DNA of 13,263 nt from Candidatus Hydrogenedentota bacterium. Lineage in GTDB: Bacteria; Hydrogenedentota; Hydrogenedentia; Hydrogenedentales; CAITNO01. A program made the translations under genes and the position numbers. This document shows, piece after piece, positions 1-8,500 of the stretch. The stretch spans positions 1 through 13,263 of the forward strand of contig CAIJOU010000701.1 in assembly GCA_903822375.1 (NCBI GenBank), given 5' to 3'. Numbering within the stretch: the first letter of the stretch is position 1; each line of letters begins with the position of its first letter. The notes below the pieces were generated by a model. That model made no database searches. It had not been told where the DNA came from and worked only from the letters and a program-made list of their open reading frames with translations.

Positions 1-1185
1 CGTCTTGCCCTGATTGTTGCAGTAGTAGAGGTGTCCGTCGGCATAAATGGGGGAAGTCACATAATTCCCGCCAATCTTCTCGCTCCACAGTTTGCTGCCT
101 GTGGCCGCGTCGAGGCAGGTCGCGAGGCCGTCATTGCTGACCAGGTAGAGCAGGCCGTCCACCAGCAGCGGCGAGGACTCATTGGGGATGATCTTGCCAT
201 CGGCCTTCCAGACCACATTCGTGTCCGTCACGTCTCCCTTGCCGTCGGGACGGATGGCCCACAGTTCGCCTTTGCCCCGGCCGGTCATGATGTACACGAT
301 TCCGTTGCCATACACGGGCCGCGGCGCGGGCGAGTAGGCGGTGTGGTGCACCTTCCAGATCTCTTTGCCGGTCAGCGCGTCGTAGGCGAAGGCCGCATAG
401 GTGCTGGGGCTGATGAGTTGGGAAACACCGTTGACGTCAATGATGAGCGGCGTGGTGAAGGCCTTGCGGAAATCACCCTCGCGCACGGGCTGGCCCTTGT
501 CGTCGAGGTCGAGCCAGGTCGTGTTGCGGTCGGTCTTCCACACGGTCTTGCCGGTCATTTTGTCCAGCGCGGCCACATACTGCACGTCCGCGCCGTCAAA
601 GGTGAGGTAGAGCAGCTCCTTCCAGAGAATGGCCGACGAGCCCGGACCGCGGTAGTGGCGGCAGGGCAGGTCCTTGCGCTCCCAGAGCACCTTGAAGGTG
701 GCCGTATCCAGGCAGGCGGTGCCGTAACTGCCGAAATGCACATAGACCCGGCCCGGCTCGATCACCGGCGACGGCGAGGCGTAGCAGTTGACGTCGTTGC
801 CCAGCGGGTCGGGATGGTCGGAATGGAACAGCTTCTGGTCGCAGAGAATCTTGCCGGTTTGCGCGTCTACGCACACCGCATAGAAATCATTGCCTTCCGG
901 CGTGGCCGTGGTCATCCATACCTGCCCGCCCAGCACGACGGGTGTCGACCACCCCTTGTCATGAATGGCTGTCCTCCATTTGACGTTCTCCGTCTCGCTC
1001 CATTGGAGTGGCAGCCCGCTCGGCGTCTTGTCGCCCGGCAGCGTCACCATGCCGTTCCCATAGGGCCCGCGAAATTCCGGCCAATCCGTCGCCCCGGCCA
1101 GGGCAGCCCCGCTCCGGGTCAGAATCAGCGCCAACAGCGCCACGCAGGACCAACGCACCAGCACATTCTTCAGTCTCGATGCCAT
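1..1185 (-). CDS. Exported PQQ-like beta-propeller repeat protein (3' end cut by window)
   Basis: The minus-strand frame is open for all 395 codons from ATG at 1185 to the window edge, so the C-terminus is missing. Residues 1-30 form a signal peptide: basic start, hydrophobic core VALLALIL, likely cleavage after ALA at 28-30. The mature part opens with DWPEFRGP (34-41), a typical start for PQQ-like WD40 proteins. Blade motifs of the TGKxxW kind recur near 110, 163, 211 (TGKTVW), 272 (TGKEIW) and 362 (TGSKLW), with hydrophobic strands between them such as GRVYVHFGSYG. A GGGAAG Shine-Dalgarno precedes the ATG by about 5 bases. Family members are periplasmic or outer-membrane scaffolds (BamB type) or quinoprotein-like enzymes. 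I see nothing that proves cofactor binding, so a non-catalytic propeller is equally likely. It is divergent from the fabG gene and seems functionally unconnected to it. Family sure, function unknown. Confidence 0.88.
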   Translation of the reverse strand, partial: MASRLKNVLVRWSCVALLALILTRSGAALAGATDWPEFRGPYGNGMVTLPGDKTPSGLPLQWSETENVKWRTAIHDKGWSTPVVLGGQVWMTTATPEGNDFYAVCVDAQTGKILCDQKLFHSDHPDPLGNDVNCYASPSPVIEPGRVYVHFGSYGTACLDTATFKVLWERKDLPCRHYRGPGSSAILWKELLYLTFDGADVQYVAALDKMTGKTVWKTDRNTTWLDLDDKGQPVREGDFRKAFTTPLIIDVNGVSQLISPSTYAAFAYDALTGKEIWKVHHTAYSPAPRPVYGNGIVYIMTGRGKGELWAIRPDGKGDVTDTNVVWKADGKIIPNESSPLLVDGLLYLVSNDGLATCLDAATGSKLWSEKIGGNYVTSPIYADGHLYYCNNQGKT

Positions 1186-1301
1186 GTCACTTCCCTTGGT
1201 TATGGAACTGCATTGTCGGAGCCTTTGCCCCGGACGAGCACGAATTGTAGCCGAAGTAGCTGGCCACGGGGAAACGCGGCAGAATGTCGCGTCTGCCGTA
1301 G

Positions 1302-1320
1302 AAGAGGCTTCCAGCCTCTT
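1302..1320. repeat. Short perfect inverted repeat (8-bp stem, 3-base loop)
   Basis: AAGAGGCT and AGCCTCTT flank the loop TCC, giving a perfect 8-bp hairpin in the middle of the divergent intergenic region. No T-run follows it and it lies 117 bases upstream of the propeller start and 222 bases upstream of the fabG start, so it does not look like a terminator for either gene. It could be one copy of a dispersed REP-like palindrome or a protein-binding site. Only one copy was noticed in this window. Confidence 0.5.
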
Positions 1321-1527
1321 TCCTCCGACGCCCGGGATTGCCGAGTTCCAGTTTGTTTGACGCTTGCCGGGCGCATCTGACACCATTGACCATCAATTCG
1401 GGTCGAGTCCTGTATGGCGGGGTGCGGTTCCGAACAGGGGCCGTGGTCCATGAAACGGTTCTTTCGGGACAGGGATTCCCGGCCATGTTTCCCGGTTGCG
1501 CGCGGATGCCCGCGGCCCGGAACAACA

Positions 1528-1534
1528 GAAGGAG
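1528..1534 (+). promoter_or_regulatory. Ribosome binding site of fabG, fixes the start at 1542
   Basis: GAAGGAG sits 7 bases before ATG 1542. The frame stays open upstream to an ATG at 1338, but the 68 extra residues that would add are low-quality sequence with no such site. The start at 1542 also gives a protein whose length matches the FabG4 family. Confidence 0.75.
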
Positions 1535-1541
1535 CAAGACA

Positions 1542-2906
1542 ATGGGCGATTTTCTGGTCAAGCTGAGCGCCAACAAGACGGCGCGAAAAGTTGTGCAGAC
1601 GCTGCACCTGCCGATCCCGCTTCCGCCGACGCTGGCGCGCACGAGCGCGCCGCTGGAGGAACAGCCGCTGAAGGGCCGGGCCGTCTGGACGGGTGCCGGG
1701 GCAAACGGCGCGCTTGCCGGGGCCATCAAGGACACCGTGACGGGCGCGGGCGGGGAACTTCTTGTGATCGAAGGCGGGACGGTTCCGCCTGAAAACACGC
1801 GTCCGTATGCCCTGATCTATGACGCGACTGGCATCGAAACGCCCGAGGCGCTCAAGGGCCTCTATGAGTTTTTCCACGCCAACGTGCGTTCCCTGGCAAA
1901 CTGCGGCCGCGCGATCGTGGCGGCGCGGACACCGGAGGAAACGGACGATCCCATCATCCGCGCGGCGCGGCGCTCGGTCCAGGGTTTCGTGCGCAGCCTG
2001 GGCAAGGAAATTGGGCGGCGCGGCGCCACGGCGCAGACGCTCTACGTGGACGCCGGTGCCGAAGGCCGGGTGGAGCCGGTGCTGCGCTTCATATTGTCGA
2101 AGCGGTCCGCCTACATTTCGCTGCAGCCGTTCCACGTTTCCGCGCGGATTGCCGACGCGGCCCCCTGCCGTGTGCAGCCGCTGAAGGGAAAAGTGGCGCT
2201 GGTCACCGGCGCGGCGCGCGGCATCGGCGAGGCCACCGCCCGCGCGCTGGCGCGTGAAGGCGCGGCGGTCATCGTGATGGACCGTCCGGCGGAGTTGGAG
2301 ACGGCGAAGAAGGTGGCCGAAGCCATCGGCGGCACGGCGCTGGCCGCGGACATCACCGACCCAAAAGCGGCGCAGGCGGTGTTGGACCATGTGAAGCAAA
2401 ACCATCCCGGCCTGGACATCGTGGTGCACAACGCGGGCATCACGCGCGACAAGACCATCGCCAATATGTCGCCCGACAAGTGGGACATGGTCCTTTCGGT
2501 GAACCTGATCGCGCTCATCCGCGCCAATGAGGAACTGCTCGGCTCCATCCGCGACGGCGGCCGCATCATCACGCTGTCGTCCGTGGGCGGCATCGCCGGC
2601 AACCCGGGCCAGACGAATTACGCCGCCACCAAGGCGGCCCTGATTGGCTACGTGCAGGCGCTGGCGCCGCGCGTGGCGGCGCGCGGCATCACGGTAAACG
2701 CGGTGGCGCCCGGCTTTATCGAGACGCAAATGACGGCGGCCATGCCCATGGGCACGCGCGAAGTGGCCCGCCGGCTGTGCTGCCTGACCCAGGGCGGCCT
2801 GCCGGAGGATATCGCTGAGACCATCACCTTCCTTGCCAGTCCGGACACAACCGGGCTCACCGGCGAGGTGGTGCGCATCTGCGGCGGCAATTTCGTCGGA
2901 GCGTGA
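1542..2906 (+). CDS. fabG: High-molecular-weight 3-oxoacyl-(ACP/CoA) reductase, FabG4 type
   Basis: This 454-residue short-chain dehydrogenase/reductase reduces 3-oxoacyl thioesters with NAD(P)H, in the cytoplasm. It is far longer than ordinary FabG (about 245 residues). An extra N-terminal domain (about 1-210), described as flavodoxin-like in the Mycobacterium tuberculosis enzyme, precedes the Rossmann domain. Seen in the sequence: the nucleotide motif TGAARGIG at 222-229, NAG in VVHNAGIT, and the catalytic set S347, Y360 (YAATK) and K364. The C-terminal part after PGFIETQM has the usual lid and a final GGNFVGA. Total length and the S/Y/K positions agree with what I recall of M. tuberculosis FabG4 (Rv0242c). 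A thiolase follows 139 bases downstream on the same strand, as with fabG4/fadA2 there, so the pair probably acts in fatty-acyl breakdown or elongation at the CoA level. Substrate chain length cannot be read from the sequence. Confidence 0.93.
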   Translation: MGDFLVKLSANKTARKVVQTLHLPIPLPPTLARTSAPLEEQPLKGRAVWTGAGANGALAGAIKDTVTGAGGELLVIEGGTVPPENTRPYALIYDATGIETPEALKGLYEFFHANVRSLANCGRAIVAARTPEETDDPIIRAARRSVQGFVRSLGKEIGRRGATAQTLYVDAGAEGRVEPVLRFILSKRSAYISLQPFHVSARIADAAPCRVQPLKGKVALVTGAARGIGEATARALAREGAAVIVMDRPAELETAKKVAEAIGGTALAADITDPKAAQAVLDHVKQNHPGLDIVVHNAGITRDKTIANMSPDKWDMVLSVNLIALIRANEELLGSIRDGGRIITLSSVGGIAGNPGQTNYAATKAALIGYVQALAPRVAARGITVNAVAPGFIETQMTAAMPMGTREVARRLCCLTQGGLPEDIAETITFLASPDTTGLTGEVVRICGGNFVGA

Positions 2907-2910
2907 ATAG

Positions 2911-2973
2911 AAGAATTCAGAATCCAGAATCCAGAAGTCAGAATTGAAGACAAGAACAAGACTTCAGACTTCA
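2911..2973. repeat. Heptanucleotide tandem repeat between fabG and the thiolase gene
   Basis: The 63 bases divide into nine 7-base units: AAGAATT, CAGAATC, CAGAATC, CAGAAGT, CAGAATT, GAAGACA, AGAACAA, GACTTCA, GACTTCA. Units 2-5 are near-identical (CAGAATY type) and the last two are identical to each other. The tract is AT-rich against GC-rich surroundings and begins 4 bases after the fabG stop. It resembles the short tandemly repeated repetitive sequences known between genes of some cyanobacteria and other bacteria. It has no coding potential I would trust. Confidence 0.7.
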
Positions 2974-3045
2974 GTGGCGGGGGGTGTATCCCCTCGCGCA
3001 GGCACAAGTCCATGAAACCGTAAACCGCATCAAGGAAAACGCCCG

Positions 3046-4353
3046 ATGCCCCCAAGCAAAGACACGCCCGTAATGCGCCGCGCCGTTATTGTCGGCGGCG
3101 TGCGCACGCCCTTTTTGCGCGCCTTTGGCGCATTCACCCGTATGGACACGATCGCGCTGGGCGCGGCGGCGGTCCGCGCGCTGCTCGGCAAAACGGGCGT
3201 GGTGCCCGAACAAATCGACAGCGTGTTCTGGGGCGGCGCAATCCTTCCCGGTTCGACGCCCAATGTGGGCCGCGAAATTGTGCTCGACGCGGGCCTGCCT
3301 CGCACGCTGGAAGCGTCCACCGTCAGCAGGGCCTGTTCCTCCGGTTTTCTGGCGGTAACGCAGGCGGCGGCGGCCATTGAGCGCGGGGAATTCGACATCT
3401 GCATCGCCGGCGGCGGCGACTCGACAAGTAACGCCGAAGTGACCATGCCGCCCAGTTTCGTCCACAAGATGGCCCCCGTGGCCATGAGCGCCAAATCGGG
3501 CGTGCTCGACTACTTGGGCCTGCTTGGCAAGATCAGCATCCGCAAGGACCTGATTCCCCGGCGCCCGAGCATTCGGGAACGGTCCACGGGCGAACTGATG
3601 GGCGAATCGGCCGAACGCATGGCGCGGATTTGGAACGTGCCGCGGGCGGAGCAGGATGCGTTTGCGGCGCAAAGCCACCGCCGCGCCTGTGCGGCGATGC
3701 AGTCGGGCCGTTTTGCCAACGAGGTCATCCCGGTGCAGACGCCGGACGGCGCCACCGTCACGGCGGACAACATACCGCGAACGGACACGACCGAGGAAAA
3801 ACTGGCCCGGCTCAAGCCCGCCTTTGCCAAGGACGGGACACTGACGGCGGGCAATTCGAGCGCGCTGACGGACGGCGCGGGCGCAGTGCTGATCATGAGC
3901 GAAGAACGGGCTCGCTCGCTCGGTCTGCAACCGCTGGCGGCGTTCCGAAGCTGGTCCTATGACGCGGTGGACCCGGCCGACCAACTGCTGATCGGTCCGG
4001 CCATTTCCATGCCGCGCGCACTGGAACGGGCCGGAATGACGCTAAAGGACGTGGACCTTGTGGACATCCACGAGGCCTTTGCCGCGCAGGTGCTCTGCGT
4101 GCTGCGGGCCATGGCGAGCGACACTTTCGCCAAGGATTGGCGCGGCCGCGACAAGGCCGCGGGCGAACTCAGCTTCGCCGACGTCAACCTCCACGGCGGT
4201 TCGGTGGCGCTGGGCCATCCCTTTGGCGGAACCGGGGTGCGAATGCTGATCACGGCGGCCAACGAACTTAAACTGTCCGGCAAGAGCACGGCACTGCTGG
4301 GCATCTGTGCGGCGGGCGGCCAGTCGGTCGGTGCGGTGATTGAGGCGGTTTAG
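3046..4353 (+). CDS. Thiolase (acetyl-CoA C-acyltransferase, FadA/FadI type)
   Basis: This 435-residue thiolase cleaves 3-oxoacyl-CoA to acetyl-CoA and a shortened acyl-CoA, or runs the reverse condensation, in the cytoplasm. All family signatures are present: nucleophile C97 in SRACSSGF, H342 in DIHEAFAA, H391 in GHPFGGTG, and the acid/base C421 in GICAAGGQ near the C-terminus. The length fits the long FadI/FadA2 subgroup (about 435-440) rather than the roughly 390-residue biosynthetic PhaA/AtoB type. AAGGAAAA about 7 bases upstream supports ATG 3046; a second ATG at 3073 is possible and would remove nine residues. Pairing with a FabG4-type reductase suggests a beta-oxidation or reverse beta-oxidation module, yet no enoyl-CoA hydratase, MaoC-type dehydratase or acyl-CoA dehydrogenase lies in the window, so these would have to be supplied from elsewhere. 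Confidence 0.94.
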   Translation: MPPSKDTPVMRRAVIVGGVRTPFLRAFGAFTRMDTIALGAAAVRALLGKTGVVPEQIDSVFWGGAILPGSTPNVGREIVLDAGLPRTLEASTVSRACSSGFLAVTQAAAAIERGEFDICIAGGGDSTSNAEVTMPPSFVHKMAPVAMSAKSGVLDYLGLLGKISIRKDLIPRRPSIRERSTGELMGESAERMARIWNVPRAEQDAFAAQSHRRACAAMQSGRFANEVIPVQTPDGATVTADNIPRTDTTEEKLARLKPAFAKDGTLTAGNSSALTDGAGAVLIMSEERARSLGLQPLAAFRSWSYDAVDPADQLLIGPAISMPRALERAGMTLKDVDLVDIHEAFAAQVLCVLRAMASDTFAKDWRGRDKAAGELSFADVNLHGGSVALGHPFGGTGVRMLITAANELKLSGKSTALLGICAAGGQSVGAVIEAV

Positions 4354-4403
4354 TCCGACGCTGACCGGCGCGCCGGGGCAGACATGCCTGAAAAGAAAAC
4401 AGA

Positions 4404-4432
4404 TGAACGTGCCGCCAGTCAGCGGCTATAAT
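4404..4432 (+). promoter_or_regulatory. Candidate sigma70-type promoter for the methyltransferase/glycosyltransferase unit
   Basis: A perfect TATAAT at 4427-4432 stands out in GC-rich DNA, 52 bases before the methyltransferase ATG. The hexamer at the right distance (TGAACG, 4404-4409, 17-base spacer) matches TTGACA poorly, so the -35 element is weak or an activator is needed. It implies separate transcription from the fabG-thiolase pair. Confidence 0.45.
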
Positions 4433-4484
4433 TCCCTTCCGGACCGGAAAAGGCATTCCGACCGGTGAAAGAGAAGTACAACGG

Positions 4485-5465
4485 ATGGAATATACCGGCG
4501 AACGCTGTATACCGGGCCGCAAGGGCCATGAACTGACCGAGTTGGAGCACCGCTCCCGCTACGCGATGGCTGCAGAACGCGTCGCGGGCCTGCGCGTGCT
4601 CGACGTCGGGTCCGGCGCGGGGTACGGCAGCGGCATGCTGGCCGACCAGGCCGCTTTTGTGCTGGGCGTGGACCTTGCCGAAGAGACCGTCCGCTACGCC
4701 GAAAACGCCTACGCCCGGCCCAACACCAAGTTCATCCAGGGTAATATCTGCGCCGATGACTTTGTTGACCGTATTCGTGCCGCCTGCCCCGAACCCTTCG
4801 ACGCGGTTACCTGCTTCGAGGTTATTGAACATGTCCACGAGCCGTTGCGCCTGCTGCGGGCGGTCAAGGAACTGCTCAAGCCCGGCGGTCTGCTGCTGGT
4901 GTCCACCCCGGACATCAACTACTCCTTCGACGTCGATTCAGTGAACCACTTCCATGTGGTCGAATATACCAAGGCCGATTTTCAAGGCTGCCTTGGAAGC
5001 CTGTTCAAGCACGTCAATATTGTGGGCCAGTCCATACGGATCATTTCAGAAATCGGTTTTGAACCCGATGAGGGCCGGGCGCTGCGCGAATGGCGCTCCG
5101 CCACCCGGAGCCTGCCCAAATACTGGATCGCCGCCTGTTCCGACGACGAGACTGTTGCCGCACCGCCGAAATTCGGCATGTTCATGTGCGACGGCCACCT
5201 GCGATTCATCCAAGCCCGGCTCCGGGAGAGCCGCGCGGACCAGAAGGCCAAGGCGCAGCGCATTGAGGATCTGCTGAAAGTCCGGGAGGGCGGGGAATAT
5301 GAGCAGCTGATCAACAGGCAGAACCAGTTGCGGCGCGATTTTGAGGCGTTCAAGAACCATCCCGCCGTGCGACGGCTGCTGCGCATGCGCATGCCGGGCC
5401 TGAAACTGCTCGGTCTTCTCGGCCTGGGCCTTTGGCCTGAGGGCTCAAAAAAAAAAGAACGCTAG
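4485..5465 (+). CDS. Class I SAM-dependent methyltransferase with C-terminal coiled-coil tail
   Basis: This 326-residue protein has a Rossmann methyltransferase domain. Motif I is VLDVGSGAGYG from residue 38, the acidic end of strand 2 is GVDLAEE, and the post-motif is CFEVIEHVHEP with E112-H116. The strand-4/5 part reads LKPGGLLLVSTPD, and NHFHVVEY follows as in Methyltransf_11/23 enzymes of surface-glycan clusters. Residues about 240-300 (QARLRESRADQKAKAQRIEDL and onward) are a charged, probably coiled-coil linker. GAAAGAGAAG lies 8 bases before the ATG. The ORF ends just after an A10 run (5447-5456) and the last residues, KKKER, come from it. The next ORF's frame is open back to 5404, inside this gene, so the stop at 5463 may be an artefact or may be bypassed by slippage. 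In that case this is the N-terminal domain of a 1468-residue protein. Substrate unknown; a sugar or glycan is the natural guess. Confidence 0.9.
   Translation: MEYTGERCIPGRKGHELTELEHRSRYAMAAERVAGLRVLDVGSGAGYGSGMLADQAAFVLGVDLAEETVRYAENAYARPNTKFIQGNICADDFVDRIRAACPEPFDAVTCFEVIEHVHEPLRLLRAVKELLKPGGLLLVSTPDINYSFDVDSVNHFHVVEYTKADFQGCLGSLFKHVNIVGQSIRIISEIGFEPDEGRALREWRSATRSLPKYWIAACSDDETVAAPPKFGMFMCDGHLRFIQARLRESRADQKAKAQRIEDLLKVREGGEYEQLINRQNQLRRDFEAFKNHPAVRRLLRMRMPGLKLLGLLGLGLWPEGSKKKER
5447..5456 (+). other. A10 homopolymer in the overlap of two reading frames (possible slippage site)
   Basis: Ten adenines end the methyltransferase ORF (codons TCA AAA AAA AAA GAA CGC TAG). With nine As in the mRNA, reading would continue as AAG AAC GCT AGG and on, without a stop, into the glycosyltransferase frame. 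Runs of nine or more As are classic RNA-polymerase slippage sites (for example Thermus dnaX) and also classic sequencing-error sites. The sequence alone cannot separate the two. Confidence 0.6.
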
Positions 5466-5580
5466 GTGGCTAGGCGGCGGGGATTGCGCGTATTCCTCCA
5501 GCCAGCCCGATTTCCGGGAAGATTCCCGCCCGTTCAAGACCATCCTGACCGAACCCCGAACCGCATCCAACGGACACGAC

Positions 5581-8500
5581 ATGGTCGTGCTCAAAGAGGC
5601 GACCCTGGCGCGGCTGCGCGGGGAACTGACGGCACGGCCCGCCGACACGCTCGTCAGCATCATCATGCCGGCATGGAACCGGGTCTCCACCATTGGCCGG
5701 GCCATTGAAAGCGTCCTAAACCAGTCCTACCCAAACTGGGAACTGCTGGTGGTGGACGACGGCAGCACGGACGGCACGGTGGAAGCCGTCGAGGCCCTGA
5801 GCGGCGGGCGCGGGAAGGTCCGGTGCCTGCGCATCGCGCACGGGGGAGTGTCAGCGGCGCGCGACGCGGGCCTGCGAGAGGCCAGGGGCGGGGCCATCGC
5901 CTATCTGGACTCGGACAACCGCTGGCACCCCGACTACCTGCTCTTCATGGTGCATGCCTTGCACGAAACAGGAGCGCGTTGCGCCTATGCCGCAATGCGC
6001 ATCATCGACGAGGACGACGGCGGCGCCGTAAGCTGGCGCGCGCAGCGCTTCGATCTGGACGCCCTGCTCCGGAACAATTACATCGACATCAACATATTCG
6101 TGCACCGCCGCGAGCTGTTTGAAGAACTGGGCGGGTTTGACAGGGAGCTTCGCCGCTGGGTCGATTGGGACCTGATCCTGCGCTTCGTCGTCCGGCACTA
6201 TCCGGTCGAGGTGCCCGCGGCACTGTGCGACTACTTCCGCCGCAAGCGGCTCAATCAAATCACGCTGGAAGAGCCGAACGCCTTCAAGTACAAGGTGCTT
6301 AACAAGCACCTCATCGAATGGCCCCGGCTCATCGAGGAGGCGCCCAGGCGCCCGGTCGGGCGCGTATCCGTAATCATTCCGGTGCTGAATCTTCCCGAGC
6401 TCACGCGGAACTGCGTGGAGTCCATCCTGAAGAACACGCGGCGGCCGGATTATGAGATTGTGCTGGTGGACAACGGCAGTGACCCCCAAACGGCCCGTGC
6501 GCTCGCCAGATTGGCCAAACGTTCGGAACGCGTGCGCTTGGTGAAGAACTTCGAGAACTACATGTTCTCGCTGGGCAACAATCTGGGCGTGGCAGCCTCG
6601 ACCGGCGAATACATTATTCTGTTGAACAACGACACCCGCGTGACGCCGGGCTGGATGGACGCGCTGGTCATTCCGTTCACGGCCAGCACTGAAATCGGCA
6701 TGACCGGGCCGAAACTGCTGTACGGGGACGGCACCGTGCAGGCCGCCGGACTGGCCTTCCCGCCAAACGGCAAGATTCCCTACCACATCTACCGCGGTTT
6801 CCCCGGTGATGCGCCCTGCGTGAACAGCGCCCGCGAGTTTCAGGCGCTGACGGCCGCCTGTGTGGCCATGCGCGCCGCCGACTACATCGCGCTGGGCGGA
6901 CTGGACCCGTTGTACGTCAACGGCTGCGAAGACTTGGACCTGTGTTTTCGGATGCGCCGCCAACTGGGCAAACGCGTCCTCTACATGCCCGAATCGGTGG
7001 TTTATCATCTTGAAAGCAAGACCCCCGGCCGCTCCCAGAACATACACCACAACCGGCTGCTGTTCGTCGAGCGCTGGGGTGATGATGCGCGGCCTGATGA
7101 CGCCGATTTCTACGCCGCGGACGGCTACGCCGTGCTCCGGCACGTCAAACGGGGCAACGACCCGGACGGTCCCACCGCAAGCTATGTGGCCGAGGTCCAA
7201 GCGGTCGCCGAAGGGGCGGTCAAGCCGCCCGCAGCCAAGACCGCAACCGGGCCGCGCATCCTCGTGGTCAAACCCTCGGGCATCGGTAACATGGTCATGT
7301 TTCGGCCCGCCATGCGCGCCCTTCGGTCCCACCTGCCCCAAGCCCGCATTACCGTTGCCTGCTACAAGCATGAGGCCGAAATCATTGATGATTTGGCAGA
7401 CGAGGTAATCCGGCTGGTGCGCAAGGACCCCGTCACGGGCGGCCTGGACAAGAACGAACTTGAAAGCCACGTGCCTCCCGGCCTTTTCGATATGGCGCTT
7501 TACCCGCCGTTCACCAATCTCAGCGCACCCACCCCCCATCTTCAGACGGCCATTCCGGAGCATGTCTGCCATCCGGGCATCGACTTCAACACGCGGCACG
7601 AGGTGCTTCACAACCTTGACGTGGTGCGTTTGCTGGGCTGGGAGGGCGAGGCTCCAGAGATGGACGCCCCCGTGGACAACAGTGCCGCCGCACGACACAA
7701 TATTCCCCAAAACGCGATCGGCATCCATTGCGGAGCATCCTCTTCGGCGCACATGCAAAAGAAAAAATGGCCCGCGCGGCATTGGTCCGCGCTGCTGGAC
7801 CTGATTCCCGAAGAACACCCCGTTGTCTTCCTCGGGGGACCGGGAGAGGAGGCGGAGGTGGAGGAGGTTGTGTCCGGGATGCGCCGCCGCAATCGGGCCA
7901 CAACACAATCCCTCGTGGGTCGGCTCACCCTTCGCGAGGCGGCGGGGGTTATTCGCGCCTGCCGTCTGTTCTTGTCAAACGATTCCGGACTGATGCACCT
8001 GGCCGCGGCTGTAAAGACACCCGTCATCGGCATCTTTGGCCCAACGCTTCCGGCGAAGAACGCGCCTTGGGGCGACCCGCGCATCAACAGGGCGATTCAG
8101 GTGGATGTGCCGTGCGGGCCCTGCTACGGTCAGCCGGGCAATCCGCTGAACCGTTGCTCAAACCAGATATGTCTGGCCAATATCGCTCCGGAACGGGTGT
8201 TTTCCGAAATACAGGACATCTTGGGCCATGCGGAAATTCGCCCGCCCATGCCCGGACTCGCGCCGAAGATCCAATTCCCGCGGGTTCCGGAGGGATGTCC
8301 CTTTCTGCTCGGACCGCTTATTCGAAGAACCTATCTGGACCTGTATGCCCCCTCTCAGCGCGGCGAATGCCTGCTTGTCGGGGTGGTTGACGATGCGGAG
8401 GCGGACCTGCTCAAAGCCAAGGGGTTGCACGTGACCAAGGCGGACCTGTATCCGCGCAACCGATCAATACTCAAGCTGGACTTGTCCCGCCCCCCCCGCA

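Larger units (their letters stand above)
1186..1541. other. Divergent intergenic region, 356 bases
   Basis: This non-coding gap separates the minus-strand propeller gene from the plus-strand fabG. ORFs crossing it have no ribosome binding site and read as arginine/proline-rich noise. It must hold the promoters for both genes. Weak candidates are TTGACC at 1386-1391 followed 18 bases on by CTGTAT at 1410-1415 (plus strand), and TACAAT read on the minus strand at 1244-1249. Neither is convincing. A hairpin-forming palindrome at 1302-1320 is listed separately. I see no riboswitch or small RNA gene. Confidence 0.6.

Noticed and set aside
31..1380. 449-codon plus-strand ORF over the propeller gene
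   Set aside because: It is antisense to a clear signal-peptide-bearing PQQ-repeat protein, has low-complexity composition and no recognisable domain. It is a GC-rich shadow frame.
1200..2729. 509-codon minus-strand ORF over fabG
   Set aside because: Antisense to an enzyme with intact SDR catalytic residues; no ribosome binding site or domain.
4365..4376. Perfect palindrome CCGGCGCGCCGG after the thiolase stop, considered as a terminator
   Set aside because: It can only form a four-base-pair stem around a CGCG loop and no T-run follows, so a Rho-independent terminator is not supported.
5851..7908. 685-codon minus-strand ORF inside the glycosyltransferase gene
   Set aside because: The plus strand encodes motif-rich GT2 and GT9 domains here. 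The antisense frame is rich in His, Arg, Gly and Val without domain features, typical of antisense shadows in GC-rich DNA.
8101..8175. Cysteine cluster in the GT9 domain considered as a novel metal site
   Set aside because: A CxxC plus further cysteines near this place is common in GT9 proteins, so I do not regard it as new.
8490..8497. C8 run considered as a second slippage site or frameshift
   Set aside because: The frame on both sides is the same and continues through the methyltransferase-like motifs, so no shift is needed.
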